Positions 30,405 through 40,646 are shown, counted from the stretch's first letter. The stretch is DNA of 42,432 nucleotides from Pantoea sp. 18069 (GCF_902706035.1 NZ_CACSJA010000043.1:1-42432), one strand, 5' to 3'. The notes: generated by a model from the letters alone, not told the origin. Program-made: numbers and translations.

Positions 30405-33400
30405 ATCGCGCCGAGCAGGCAGCCGTGGATGGCGTGGCCTGCGATCTGCTGGACTCCCGTGGCCGCCTGGTCATCACGCCCAATGCGTTGACCTGCGACG
30501 GTCAACGCAACGTGCCTGCGGACCTGCAGCCCGGCGAGACGCTCGAGGCGTTCCTGCGCCGGCATGTGCCCGGCATTGAATCCGGCGCGTGGACGGTAAT
30601 GATCGGCGGCGCCATGGTGCCGCGTGCGATGTGGAAGCGCACTTGGCCAAAGCATGGCCAACTGATCGCATGTCGCGCTTCGGTTGGCAAGCAGGTGGTG
30701 CAGCTTGTGGCCATGGCCGCGCTCACCTGGTTCACCATGGGAGCTGGGCTGGCGCTTTGGGCGGGTACGGGCGCGATGGCGTCTGTTATCGGCATGGGAA
30801 CCTTTGTTGCCGGCTCCATGCTCATCAACAAAGTGCTGGGCCCCAAGGTGCCCAAGATGGGCGAGGCTGCGGCCGCGCGCCAGGTCCACAGCCTGAGCAG
30901 CCGGCGCAACACAAAGCGCCCCCATGAGCCGTTGCCGACACTGTGGGGCGAGATGCGCGTACTGCCCGATCTTGCCAGCGATTCATATACCTGGTTCGAG
31001 GGTGAAAACCAGTACCTGAGCACTATCCTGCTTGGCGGCGTCAACGTGCATAGCGCCGCAGATCTGGCCATCGGCGACACGCCGATCACCAGCTTCGAGG
31101 AAGTATCGACGTTCTTCAATGGCTTCTCGGGCATGCCCAGCCAGGACGTGCCGCTGTACGGCAACGTCGATGGCATCGCCGGCGGCGAACTGGAAAACGA
31201 TGGCGGCTGGGTCGCGCGCACCAGCTCGCCGGGCACGGTGACGCTGCAGTTTGACATCGAGGGCCAGCTTTACGACGTCGACAACAAGGGCAATACGCTT
31301 GTCAACAGCGTGCCGCTGTTCATCGAGACGCGGCCCGTGGGCGGCGGCGCATGGCAGGCCGCGCTGAGCACCACGCTGACCAATGCCACAGCGGATGTAG
31401 TGCGACGCACCTTTACCGTGCCCGTAGCACTGGGCCAGCATGAGGCGCGCGTGCGCCTGGGCAAGCCGACCTACGACGAGGGCGAGGGCAAGGACCTGTG
31501 CAAGTTCGCCTGGAACGTGCTCAAGAGCATCCAGCCGGACGCGACCGACTACAGCGGCTGGGGCCGCATTGGTATCAAGATCAAGGCCACCGGTCAGATA
31601 TCGGGCAGCCTGGACACGCTGCGCGCAACCTATCGCGCGCGGCCGCTGCCGGTCTGGAACGGCACGGAATGGATCACTGCGACCACGCGCGCCGAAGGCT
31701 TGAGCAACTGCGGTGCCATCTTGCTGCAGACGCTGCGCGGCGTGTACGCGCCCGACGAAAACGGGGTGCCGCGACTGCAGTTCGGTTTCGGCATGTCCGA
31801 CGAACAGATCGACATCGAGGGCTTGAAGGCCTTCATGCTGCACTGCACAGCGCGCGGCTACAACTACGACCGCTGGATCACTGGCTCGATGTCGTTGGGC
31901 CAGTTCTGCGACGAAGTGGCCCTGGCCGGCATGGGCGAGTTCAGCTGGACGGATGGCGGCCGGCCCACTGCCGTGTTTGTGTCGAGCGGCCAGCCCCTGA
32001 GCGGCGTGGTCAACATGGCCAACATGCTCAAGGGCTCGTTCTCCGTCGCATACAACCTGGCCAACGCCGCCGACGGCATTGAATACCAGTATGTTGACCG
32101 TGACCGAAATTGGGAAACGCAGACCCTGCGCGTGGCCGCGCCCGGCGTGACGACGATGCTCAGCCCCGCGCGCATCACGAGTGAGGGCGTGACCAGCGAG
32201 GCCCACGCCGCGGTACTGGCGCGCTATCACCTGGCGCAGTCGCTCTATCAATACAAGACCATCGACTTCGGTGCCGACATCGAGCACCTGGCATACCGAC
32301 GCCTGTCGGTGCTGTCGGTCAGCCACGACCTGACGCAGTGGGGCTTCGGCGGCCGCGTGATGCACGCCGAGCGCGACGGCGACAAGGTTGTGCTGCAGCT
32401 GGACGAACCCGTGCCGCCCATGCCGCAGGCTTATGTCGGCCTGCGCGTGCCCGGCGCGCGTGACTATCGCGTGTTTCAGGTCGAGGCGCTCGAGGCCGAG
32501 TCCGAATGGGTCACCCTGGTCGGTGCCTGGCCCGCCGGCGTGAAGTTCCCCGGTGCAGATCTTGACAACCCCGCCCACGACACCCTCTGGTGCTATGACT
32601 TCAAGGCTACACCTGGCTACCGCGTACGTGTGGTCGGCATGCAGCCTGAGGCCGATCTGAAAGGCGCCCAGGTGACCTGCGTGCCCGAAGGCCCCGAGTT
32701 CTGGGATTACGTCCTCAACGGCACCTATACGCCGGCGCCCAACCAATCGAGCTTGCCGCAGCTGGGCCGCCCAAAGGTCTCGAACCTGCGCATCACCGAG
32801 AAGGTCAATGTGCAGGGCGACACCGAGTGGTATTCGCTGGGCCTGGTGTGGGATGTCGAGGGCGACTACGACCATGCCCAGGTCTGGGCGGGCCGCGACG
32901 GCTCCGAGCTGCGCCTGGTCGACGGCAGCGCCGTGGGCAGCCGTGCCGAGTTCCGCATCGATGGCGCGGGCGAGTGGCTGGTCGAGGTGCGCCCGTTCAA
33001 CGCGTCGGGCCTGGTGGGGCAGTCGGCCACGGTGCTTTACATCACCAGCATGACCCAGCTGCCGCCGCGCAATGTCGATGATTTCGTGGTGCAGAGCGTG
33101 GCCGGTGGCCTGCGCCGGTTTGCATGGCAGTACGTCGGCGATCGCCCGCCCGCATTCGCCGGGGTGCAGATCCGCTACCTGCCAGGTGACGTGCAGCTCA
33201 GCGTTGCCGACTGGGATGGCATGCAGCCCTTGGGCGAAGCCGACGACGTCTATCGTGCGCAGTTTGAAACCACGCGGCCGCAAGCCGGTCTGTGGACGTT
33301 CGGCTGCCGTGCGATCGATACGTCGGGCCAACTGGCGAACGGCGTGGTGCGCTTTGTGGCGAACTTGGGCGATAGCTTCGAGCAGGTGCAGCAGCCGGAT

Positions 33401-36400
33401 CTCACGCCACCGCCCGCGGTGACTGGCTTGTCTGCCATCGGGATGCTGTCCAACGTGCAGGTCAACTGGGACGCAGCGATCTATGAGCAAGGGCACGGCC
33501 ATGCCCGGACCATCATCTACGGTGCGCAGGGTGCGGACGCCACTTTCGCGCAGGCGCAGCAGGTGGCAGAGGCCTTCGGCGGCCCCGTGTCTTTTGGCAG
33601 CGAGCCGGCCACTACCTGGAAGCTCTGGGCAAAACATCAAAGCGTCGATGGCGTGCTTTCTGTCAGTGCTGGCCAACCGGTCACGGTCACCACGGGCCAG
33701 GACGTCGAAAAGTTGCTCGAGGTCCTGGATGGGCAAATCACCGAAAGCCAGCTGTACCAGGACCTCGCGAAAGAAATCGAGCTGATCAGCGGTGGCGGCA
33801 TCGGCAGCGTGAATGCGCGGCTGCTTGCTGAGGCGCTGGAGCGCGCGCAAGAAGTCGCCGCAGAGGCGCAGGCGCGTGCCCAGGCTGTTGCGCTGGAAGC
33901 TCAGGCTCGTGCGCAGGATATTGGTGCAGAGGCTCAAGCGCGGGCGGCTGATGTGGCTGCAGAGGCTGCTGCGCGCCAAGCGGCGCTCGCGCAGGTTGCT
34001 GCGGATCTGCAGGCTGCCTCTGCAGCCTTGCAAGGCAACATCGATGCGGTCAATGCTCAGGTCGCTGACATCATCGGTGCCGGCGATTACGACCCCGGCA
34101 AGTCCTACGACGCAGGCCAACTGGTCAAGCAGCAGGGCAAGCTGTATCGCTCCAAGGTTGCGGTCCCTGCTGGCAATCCGCCGCCCGCGGCTGCATATTG
34201 GGTGCTGGTCGGCGACTACGCAAGCATTGGCGAAGCCGTGGCCGCACATGCCGCGGCGCTGGCCGAACATGCAGTGCGCATCGGTCAAACCGAGCAGGGC
34301 CTGACCGCAGAGGTCACTGCGCGCAGCACGCTCGCTGCTCAGCTGCGCGGCAGCTATACGGGCGCCGACGTGAGTCAGGTCACGTCCGGACTGGTCTGGA
34401 GCGAGCGCCAAGCGCGGGTTTCCGGCGACAGCGCCAATGCGTCCGCTATCCAGGCTGTCAGCGTGCGCATGCCTGCAGGCGCCGGCGTCGTGGCCGCTGC
34501 GGCTGACGTTGTGGCTGAACAGCAGGCGCGCATCGCTGGCGACAGCGCCAATGCATCGGCCATCCAGACCGTGACGGCGCGCATGCCCACAGGGATGGGT
34601 GTGCTTGCAACTGGGGCCAGCGTCACGGATGAGGCCACAGCGCGCGCTTCGGCAGACTCTGCACTGGGTAGTCGCGCGTCCTTGATTGAGACTCGTTTGC
34701 CGGTTGGTACGGGTCAGCTGGCCACCAGCGCCCAGGTGGTGACAGAGCAGCAGGCGCGGGTCGCTGGCGACAACGCAAATGCGTCGTTGATTCAGGGCGT
34801 GCGCACCGACCTGACATCGACGCAAGGCACGGTTGCGGGGCAGGGCTCGGCAATCGGCGGTTTGCAGTCGAGCGTGACGTCAATCAATGGCGCGCTCACC
34901 AGCCAGGCCGGCAGCATCACGCAGCTGCAGGCTTCGGTCGGCGCGGCTTCCGAAGGCCTGAAAGCGATGAACGCCCTTGGCTCAGAGTCGGAATGGTTGA
35001 TCTACAGCAGCGGCGCTGTATCGCGGACGACCAAGGCTGTTGCCGATGCCGCTGCGGGCTCTGTGCTTGTTGTAGGTGGGAATACCGGCGGCAACGACAT
35101 GCATTGGCTTCACCACAGCGCCACGCTGCCGCTGGACGAAACACGGCTGTACAAGATCACCGCCCGGTTCCGGCGTACCGCTGGGGCTGGCGGGCTCTAC
35201 ATTGGAATCGCTGCGCGGAACGCCGATAAGAGCCGGTTCGTGAGCTCTGCTAACGTAGAAACGACAAGCCCCTCTGGCGCTCACTACGCGGTTTCGAACG
35301 CAACGCCTGCGCTCAACGAGTGGCAGACCGTTGAGCGTTACTTCAGGGGGCGATCTGCGGGGGGCATGGGGGGCGGCGGCACGATTGCGTCGCCATGGAT
35401 ATTCGCGAACAAGGCCGCGCATCTCTCCCTGATGATTCTGGCCAACTACAACGCCAATTCGGGCACGCAGGAATTCGACTTCGTCACTCTTGAAGACGTG
35501 ACCGGTGCCGAGAAGGTGGCTGCAGATTTGACTGCAGAGGCTACGGTTCGGGCGAGCGCGGACGGTGCGCTGGCGTCGCGCGCCACCGCGCTCGAGGCGC
35601 GCATGCCAGTAGGGAGTGGGCAGCTCGCGACGGCTGCGGCACTCCAGTCGTTGGACGGGCGCGTTACGGCTGCCGAAGGTGTGAACACCTCCCAAGGCAC
35701 GGCGCTCACGAACCTGCAGAACTCCGTCACCGGGTTGCAATCCAGCAAAGCAGATTCGTCAGCTCTGGCGTCACTGCAGAGTACCGTCACAGGGCAAGGT
35801 AGCGCGCTCAGCAGCCAAGGTGGCCAGATCACCTCCTTGAGCAATTCCGTCTCTACGGTCGACGAACTGCTGACTGTGGCCGATACGCGAAACGTTAACA
35901 GCCCGCCGTCCTATTACTGGAACAACTACAAGCGCCGCACGGTTCGAGAATTTAAAGGTCGCGGCGTAATTGGAGCGCCTGGGGCGTCGAGTTACGGCAT
36001 CTTGGAGACGACGGTCAAATGGAATGATTCGTCGGGCGGCCCGATCATCCAGGTGTTTTCGACCGATAACAGTTTGGATCAAAACACGCGCTATTCCACT
36101 GGCTTAGAAACTTGGTCGGCTTGGAAGAATGACGTTCGGGATCTGCAGGTTGTTGTTAATGCCAAGGCGGAATCGTCTGCTGTCCAGGCTTTGACCAGTC
36201 GTGTGACCGCGGCAGAGGGGGTAAACACTTCGCAAGGCACAGCCCTGACGAATCTGCAGAATTCGATCACAGGCTTGCAGTCGGGCAAGGCCGAGGCGTC
36301 GGCGCTGGCGGCGCTGCAAAGCAGCGTGACCCAACAGGGCGGCGCACTCACGAGCCAGGGCTCCAGCATCACAACGCTGCAGTCGAACGTCAAGAACATC

Positions 36401-38977
36401 GGGGGCGCGAGTGCAGTTCCGGGTGGGTCGTTTGAAAACGAGATAGCGTTCCAGCGGCTTTACGGCGCAGTCGTCTCGACCCGCTCGCGCAATGGCAGCA
36501 GGAGCTTTCGGATGCCGCGCAACCTTGGCAGCGCTGCGTCCAACGTCTACAGCGAATTTGGGAATGTGCCGGCCGCTGGCGCGCGCACTTACTACGTCGA
36601 GGGGTGGGTTCAGCCAGAGTCCGCGATCGCTGCGGGGGCCGTGGCGGTCGGCGTAAACGGCGTAAGGGTGGGTGCGGCCAACAGCTACAAGAGCTCCCCC
36701 AACATCGCTGCTGCAAGCCTCTCCACAACTGAGTGGACTAAAGTTTCGGGCTATGTGACGACGGATGCCGACTGCGTAGCAATCCGCAGCTATATCTGGA
36801 TGAGTTCAGCGGTCCCCACAGATGCTGTCATCTATTACGACGACGTTGTGGCGATCGACGTCACCGAGGGGCGTGCAGCCGACGTCAAGTCCGATGCGAA
36901 CGCAATGGCTGTGCAGGGCCTGACAAACCGGGTCACGGTTACTGAGGGGGCGATCACAAGCCACGGCGCGTCCCTCACCAGCTTGCAGAACTCGATCGCT
37001 GGAAAGGCGGATGCGAGCGCGCTGGCGAGCCTGCAGTCCACGGTGAGCAGTCAAGGCGCGTCCCTCACTAGTCATGGCTCGAGCATCACCTCGCTGACCA
37101 ATTCGATCGGTGCGCTGGAAGGCGCTGGCGACAATTTGCTGAAAGCCAGCAACGTCGAAATGGTGCGGCCAGCCGGGGCCTACTTTTTCGGTAGCTACGG
37201 TTTTACGGAACCGCTTGAAGTAGGGGTGAAATACACGCTGGTTGCATGTATTACGCACACGCCAGCGGCTGGTGATTCGACTTCCTCGGTTGGAGTTTGG
37301 CTCAACGGGTCGCCGGGTATTAACTCCGCGCTGGTGCGTAATGGTACGAGGGTAATCGCCACCGCCACCTTTGTTCGCACCGAGGTCGGTTTGGGGACAA
37401 ACGTCTCGTTTTACTACTACCCGAACACAGTCACCTCGGGCGCCGCTACGGTGCACTGGGCCTGCCTATATAAGGGCGCAGTCGTTCCTCCCAAGTCATG
37501 GCAGCCCAGCGTGGCCGAACTCACTTCTGCCGTGGATGCGAACGCCTCAGCCACCTCCGCGCTCACCACGCGAGTGACCTCGGCCGAAGGCCTGATCAGT
37601 GGTCACACCTCGCAGATCACTTCGCTGACGACGCGGGTTGGCACTGCTGAAACTGCGATCGTCACAGAGCGCAACGCGCGCACCGATGGCCAGACGGCGT
37701 TGTCGACCCAACTCAATACTGTGCAGGCCACGGCTGCGGGCAACACGTCTGCGATTCAGCAGAACGCGACGGCGCAGGCTGGTGTGAACGGGTATGTCGC
37801 TGCGCAGTATTCGATGAAGGTGCAGGTTGCCTCGAACGGTAAAACCGCGGTCGGTGGCATTGCAATCCAGGGCACAAGCGCTGGCACCGCGGGCCCCACC
37901 ATCGATATTGGCGTCATGGCGAACACTTTCTGGGTCGGCGCGCCAGCGGGCAGCGGATTGACCTCGCCAAACCTGTTCATCGTGCGCACCGCAGCGACGA
38001 CGATCAACGGCCAGGCCGTGCCGGCAGGCGTCTACTTCCAAGACGCATTTATCGGCAACGGCACGATCACGACAGCAAAGATCGGCAAGCTGCAGGTGGA
38101 CGATGGCCACATCGTCAGCTTGTCTGTCGCGAAGCTGGTCGCGGGTTCGCTGGCCGTGGGCCAGTACATCCAGAGCACCAGCTACGTCGCGGGCTCTGCT
38201 GGCTGGCGGATCAATGCCAATGGAACGGCCGAGTTCTCGGGCGTGGTTGTGCGCGGCACGATTTACGCAACGGCTGGAACTATCGGCGGCTTCAATATCG
38301 GCTCCAACTACTTCCGCAGCACCAATTACATCGCGGGCAGTCGTGGGGTGAATCTTACTGCCGCTGGCGATTTGGAGGCGCGTAATTCAGATAACACGCG
38401 GATATTCCACTTGGGGGCTACTGGTACAAACCCGGTCCTGATGCTGGCTGGGCTGACTATTCTGGCGAATGGTTCGGCAACATTCTCGGGGCAGTTATCT
38501 GGCGCAACTGGTAGTTTTTCTGGAGCCTTGAATGGGGCTACCGGGACTTTTTCCGGGGCTTTGAATGCAGCTACCGGGACTTTTTCTGGAAACTTGAACG
38601 CAGTCGGAGGGACTTTCTCTGGAAGTTTAACGGCTGCTGCAGTTAATGCAGTCAATACTATCAACATAGCGGGAGACGCGATTACTGTCCCAGTGGCAGT
38701 AAGAGGGAAAGTAGCATCCATAAATATGGCGACCGCTGGGCGTGTGACTATATTTGGATTCTTTTCCGCCGCGGTTAGCCTTGGTGCTGGTGCCCAGCTA
38801 CGCCTATATCGGAATGGTAGTGTTATTTACACTTCGAATCTCACTATAGGTAGTACCGAAAGATCGGGGACGGCAATTGCAATCGATAATCCAGGCGCTG
38901 GGGTGCACACATACGAAATAGATGTTTCTGATTACACGGGCTCGTTCGCCCTGCTGCTTCTTGGGACAAAACGATGA
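30395..38977 (+). CDS. J: Tail tip/central fibre protein, host specificity J-like
   Basis: 2860 aa; start 30395 with GAAGGG eight bases upstream. N-terminal domain, then hydrophobic segment (about 98-150) as in fused gpI/J tip proteins; tip-hub domains to about 780; FN3-like region (about 785-890 and beyond); Ala-rich coiled coil (about 1136-1220); a CBM5/12-like motif (about 1230-1275: YDPGKSYDAGQLV, AAAYWVLVGDY). From about 1280 a coiled shaft with TSQGTAL/SLQS repeats carries four inserted globular modules (about 1520-1707, 1823-1918, 2002-2167, 2242-2375); the second looks like a pyocin knob (ending GLETWSAWK). C-terminus has FSG-repeat strands and a final receptor-type tip. It binds the host receptor and triggers ejection. 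Confidence 0.93.
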   Translation: MEMNRAEQAAVDGVACDLLDSRGRLVITPNALTCDGQRNVPADLQPGETLEAFLRRHVPGIESGAWTVMIGGAMVPRAMWKRTWPKHGQLIACRASVGKQVVQLVAMAALTWFTMGAGLALWAGTGAMASVIGMGTFVAGSMLINKVLGPKVPKMGEAAAARQVHSLSSRRNTKRPHEPLPTLWGEMRVLPDLASDSYTWFEGENQYLSTILLGGVNVHSAADLAIGDTPITSFEEVSTFFNGFSGMPSQDVPLYGNVDGIAGGELENDGGWVARTSSPGTVTLQFDIEGQLYDVDNKGNTLVNSVPLFIETRPVGGGAWQAALSTTLTNATADVVRRTFTVPVALGQHEARVRLGKPTYDEGEGKDLCKFAWNVLKSIQPDATDYSGWGRIGIKIKATGQISGSLDTLRATYRARPLPVWNGTEWITATTRAEGLSNCGAILLQTLRGVYAPDENGVPRLQFGFGMSDEQIDIEGLKAFMLHCTARGYNYDRWITGSMSLGQFCDEVALAGMGEFSWTDGGRPTAVFVSSGQPLSGVVNMANMLKGSFSVAYNLANAADGIEYQYVDRDRNWETQTLRVAAPGVTTMLSPARITSEGVTSEAHAAVLARYHLAQSLYQYKTIDFGADIEHLAYRRLSVLSVSHDLTQWGFGGRVMHAERDGDKVVLQLDEPVPPMPQAYVGLRVPGARDYRVFQVEALEAESEWVTLVGAWPAGVKFPGADLDNPAHDTLWCYDFKATPGYRVRVVGMQPEADLKGAQVTCVPEGPEFWDYVLNGTYTPAPNQSSLPQLGRPKVSNLRITEKVNVQGDTEWYSLGLVWDVEGDYDHAQVWAGRDGSELRLVDGSAVGSRAEFRIDGAGEWLVEVRPFNASGLVGQSATVLYITSMTQLPPRNVDDFVVQSVAGGLRRFAWQYVGDRPPAFAGVQIRYLPGDVQLSVADWDGMQPLGEADDVYRAQFETTRPQAGLWTFGCRAIDTSGQLANGVVRFVANLGDSFEQVQQPDLTPPPAVTGLSAIGMLSNVQVNWDAAIYEQGHGHARTIIYGAQGADATFAQAQQVAEAFGGPVSFGSEPATTWKLWAKHQSVDGVLSVSAGQPVTVTTGQDVEKLLEVLDGQITESQLYQDLAKEIELISGGGIGSVNARLLAEALERAQEVAAEAQARAQAVALEAQARAQDIGAEAQARAADVAAEAAARQAALAQVAADLQAASAALQGNIDAVNAQVADIIGAGDYDPGKSYDAGQLVKQQGKLYRSKVAVPAGNPPPAAAYWVLVGDYASIGEAVAAHAAALAEHAVRIGQTEQGLTAEVTARSTLAAQLRGSYTGADVSQVTSGLVWSERQARVSGDSANASAIQAVSVRMPAGAGVVAAAADVVAEQQARIAGDSANASAIQTVTARMPTGMGVLATGASVTDEATARASADSALGSRASLIETRLPVGTGQLATSAQVVTEQQARVAGDNANASLIQGVRTDLTSTQGTVAGQGSAIGGLQSSVTSINGALTSQAGSITQLQASVGAASEGLKAMNALGSESEWLIYSSGAVSRTTKAVADAAAGSVLVVGGNTGGNDMHWLHHSATLPLDETRLYKITARFRRTAGAGGLYIGIAARNADKSRFVSSANVETTSPSGAHYAVSNATPALNEWQTVERYFRGRSAGGMGGGGTIASPWIFANKAAHLSLMILANYNANSGTQEFDFVTLEDVTGAEKVAADLTAEATVRASADGALASRATALEARMPVGSGQLATAAALQSLDGRVTAAEGVNTSQGTALTNLQNSVTGLQSSKADSSALASLQSTVTGQGSALSSQGGQITSLSNSVSTVDELLTVADTRNVNSPPSYYWNNYKRRTVREFKGRGVIGAPGASSYGILETTVKWNDSSGGPIIQVFSTDNSLDQNTRYSTGLETWSAWKNDVRDLQVVVNAKAESSAVQALTSRVTAAEGVNTSQGTALTNLQNSITGLQSGKAEASALAALQSSVTQQGGALTSQGSSITTLQSNVKNIGGASAVPGGSFENEIAFQRLYGAVVSTRSRNGSRSFRMPRNLGSAASNVYSEFGNVPAAGARTYYVEGWVQPESAIAAGAVAVGVNGVRVGAANSYKSSPNIAAASLSTTEWTKVSGYVTTDADCVAIRSYIWMSSAVPTDAVIYYDDVVAIDVTEGRAADVKSDANAMAVQGLTNRVTVTEGAITSHGASLTSLQNSIAGKADASALASLQSTVSSQGASLTSHGSSITSLTNSIGALEGAGDNLLKASNVEMVRPAGAYFFGSYGFTEPLEVGVKYTLVACITHTPAAGDSTSSVGVWLNGSPGINSALVRNGTRVIATATFVRTEVGLGTNVSFYYYPNTVTSGAATVHWACLYKGAVVPPKSWQPSVAELTSAVDANASATSALTTRVTSAEGLISGHTSQITSLTTRVGTAETAIVTERNARTDGQTALSTQLNTVQATAAGNTSAIQQNATAQAGVNGYVAAQYSMKVQVASNGKTAVGGIAIQGTSAGTAGPTIDIGVMANTFWVGAPAGSGLTSPNLFIVRTAATTINGQAVPAGVYFQDAFIGNGTITTAKIGKLQVDDGHIVSLSVAKLVAGSLAVGQYIQSTSYVAGSAGWRINANGTAEFSGVVVRGTIYATAGTIGGFNIGSNYFRSTNYIAGSRGVNLTAAGDLEARNSDNTRIFHLGATGTNPVLMLAGLTILANGSATFSGQLSGATGSFSGALNGATGTFSGALNAATGTFSGNLNAVGGTFSGSLTAAAVNAVNTINIAGDAITVPVAVRGKVASINMATAGRVTIFGFFSAAVSLGAGAQLRLYRNGSVIYTSNLTIGSTERSGTAIAIDNPGAGVHTYEIDVSDYTGSFALLLLGTKR
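35680..37130 (+). repeat. Repeated shaft linkers between fibre modules
   Basis: Three related linkers at about 35680-35865, 36215-36410 and 36950-37130 code for variants of TSQGTALTNLQNSVTGLQS...ALASLQSTVTGQGSAL. The first two share runs of near-identical DNA (for example ACGAACCTGCAGAA-type sequence). They separate unrelated globular modules and would support homologous exchange. Confidence 0.8.
38486..38650 (+). repeat. 33-bp tandem repeat coding for FSG units
   Basis: Five 11-residue units at 38486, 38519, 38552, 38585 and 38618: SGQLSGATGSF, SGALNGATGTF, SGALNAATGTF, SGNLNAVGGTF, SGSLTAAAVNA. Likely a triple beta-helix or collagen-like stalk before the distal tip; copy number changes keep frame. 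Confidence 0.9.
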
Positions 38978-39600
38978 TGGAAAACGAAGAAATAATTGAA
39001 GAAAATCAACCCCAAGAATCTTCCCCTTTCACCGTCTACACGTATGAAGGCGAGATTATTAGGTCTGGCACAGCGCCTAAAGATCAGGTGGATATTCAGG
39101 CCAGGGAAGGGGAAATGGTTATTCGAGAGGCTTCGAGCTTCGGAGCCCAATATGTTTCGGCAGGGAGGGTTTGGGATATGCCTTTGCGTCCTTCCAGTGC
39201 GCACATATTTGATTACACCAAAAAGGAATGGTCCGACCCGCGCACGCTTCTCGAACTGCGGGCCGCGCGCTGGGACGAGATAAAGCTGGCCCGTGACGCA
39301 GCGGAGTTCGGCGGCTTTGTGTGGGCCGGTTCGCGTTTCGACAGCGATGCCGTCAGCCAGAGCCGGCTGCGTGGCGCGGCGCAGGAGGCTGCCCAACTCC
39401 CTACATTCGCCCGCGTCTGGACGCTGGCCGACAACACCTTTCGCGAGCTCAACGCCGCAGGCATGACGGCCGTCGTCGCGGCCCTCGATGCGCATATAGA
39501 CCGTCAGCATGCGCTGGCGCGCGAGCTGCGCATGCAGATAAATGCTGCGACCAATGCAGCACAACTGGCCGGCATTCGCTGGCCTGACCCCATCGTTTAA
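38974..39600 (+). CDS. Tail fibre assembly chaperone, DUF4376-like
   Basis: 208 aa; ATG 38974 overlaps the fibre stop, a second ATG follows at 38977. N-terminal about 85 aa are variable and more AT-rich (FTVYTYEGEIIRSGTAP; FGAQYVSAGRVWDMP). The C-terminal about 110 aa match DUF4376: RAARWDEIKLARDAAEFGGF, WAGSRFDSDAVSQSRLRGA, TLADNTFRELNAAGMTAV. Such proteins assist folding of the matching fibre tip and usually exchange together with it, as the composition here also suggests. Confidence 0.88.
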   Translation: MMENEEIIEENQPQESSPFTVYTYEGEIIRSGTAPKDQVDIQAREGEMVIREASSFGAQYVSAGRVWDMPLRPSSAHIFDYTKKEWSDPRTLLELRAARWDEIKLARDAAEFGGFVWAGSRFDSDAVSQSRLRGAAQEAAQLPTFARVWTLADNTFRELNAAGMTAVVAALDAHIDRQHALARELRMQINAATNAAQLAGIRWPDPIV

Positions 39601-39639
39601 CCACCCGCGGGCAATCCGCACATTCAAAAGGAAATCACC

Positions 39640-39951
39640 ATGACCAACAAAACCATTGCACTGCACGCATCGCTTGAAGACCCCGACACCGGCGCGCCGG
39701 TTACTCATTTCGTCGTCGCACAGTACACCGTCCGAACCCTCAATTCGCCAGGCTGCCAAGCCCTGCTGCAGGGCTACGTCAGCCAGTCTGCATATGAGAC
39801 GGGCAAGCGGGCGCTGTCGCACATTGCTGTCGAGATCCCCACAGGCGTTCCGGAGGGCGTCGACGCGCTGCAGTGGCTGTATGAGCAAGTTCCGCTCGCC
39901 GAGGGCGCCTTGTTCGGTGCAGTGCCTGTGAATGCTGCAGAAGGGATCTGA
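39640..39951 (+). CDS. Late protein after the fibre chaperone
   Basis: 103 aa, AAGGAAA before the ATG. Mixed alpha/beta sequence (HASLEDPDTGAPVTHFVVAQ; GCQALLQGYVSQSAYETGK; EIPTGVPEGVDALQWLYEQ). Similar small proteins stand after fibre genes in related phages, but I cannot name a family. No membrane segment, so not a holin. Possibly a tail or fibre accessory protein. Confidence 0.75.
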   Translation: MTNKTIALHASLEDPDTGAPVTHFVVAQYTVRTLNSPGCQALLQGYVSQSAYETGKRALSHIAVEIPTGVPEGVDALQWLYEQVPLAEGALFGAVPVNAAEGI

Positions 39952-39952
39952 A

Positions 39953-40246
39953 ATGGATTGGACGCCTTTGCTGCATGCGCTGATTGCCGTGGCCTGCCAG
40001 GTGGCGGTCGGCCTGGCCAGCGGCAACTGGTGGCTGGGCGCCGCGCTGGCCTGCACCTGGTGGATGGCGCGCGAGCACACGCAGGCCGAGTACCGATGGA
40101 TTGCGCAATTCACTGATGGCAAGCGCATCGATATGCCGTGGTGGGGCGGCTTTGACTCGGCTGTCTGGACTGCGGGGTCTGTGCTGGACTGGGTCGTGCC
40201 GGCGGGTGTATGCCTGATCGTGTGGGCCTTTATGGGGAGGGTCTGA
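39953..40246 (+). CDS. Small membrane protein 1, lysis cluster
   Basis: 97 aa from ATG 39953. Two hydrophobic segments (about 5-38: LLHALIAVACQVAVGLASG and WWLGAALACTWWMA; about 75-95: DWVVPAGVCLIVWAFMG) with a charged loop between (REHTQAEYRWIAQF). First of three small membrane proteins before the endolysin. Could be an antiholin or a holin partner; topology alone does not decide. Confidence 0.75.
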   Translation: MDWTPLLHALIAVACQVAVGLASGNWWLGAALACTWWMAREHTQAEYRWIAQFTDGKRIDMPWWGGFDSAVWTAGSVLDWVVPAGVCLIVWAFMGRV

Positions 40247-40247
40247 C

Positions 40248-40646
40248 ATGGGCGCAAATCAGCTTGATCCCGTATCGGTGGCCATTGCCTTGGCTGGGGT
40301 GTTGTTCGGCCCGGCCCTGGCCGGCGTCATCGGCCCCTATGCCGTGATCTTCATCAGTTGCACCGTGGGCGCCGGCTGGGCCCTGGGCCGGCGCGACCCC
40401 GCGGCGCGTCTGTCGGCGGCCTGGTACTTCTTGCGGCTCAACGCCACGGCAGCCGTGGTGACCGTGGGCTTGGCCCAGCTCACGGGCCGGTGGCTGGGAG
40501 GCGATGACAACTCATGGTTGCTGGCCCCGATTGCGCTGATCGTGGGCGGCGTGGGCGACGACTGGCCCCGGCTGTGCCGCTGGCTCTTTATGCGGTGGCT
40601 TCGGTTCTTTGAGCGCCGCGCTGGCGGCGATGGAGGCTCGACATGA
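40248..40646 (+). CDS. Putative holin
   Basis: 132 aa with three to four membrane segments (about 10-28 VAIALAGVLFGPALAGVIG; 30-46 YAVIFISCTVGAGWALG; 66-82 ATAAVVTVGLAQLTG; 90-106 WLLAPIALIVGGVGD) and a basic Arg-rich C-terminus (RWLFMRWLRFFERR), as in many holins. It would make the inner-membrane lesions that release or activate the endolysin. Which of the three membrane proteins is the true holin cannot be told from sequence. Confidence 0.7.
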   Translation: MGANQLDPVSVAIALAGVLFGPALAGVIGPYAVIFISCTVGAGWALGRRDPAARLSAAWYFLRLNATAAVVTVGLAQLTGRWLGGDDNSWLLAPIALIVGGVGDDWPRLCRWLFMRWLRFFERRAGGDGGST

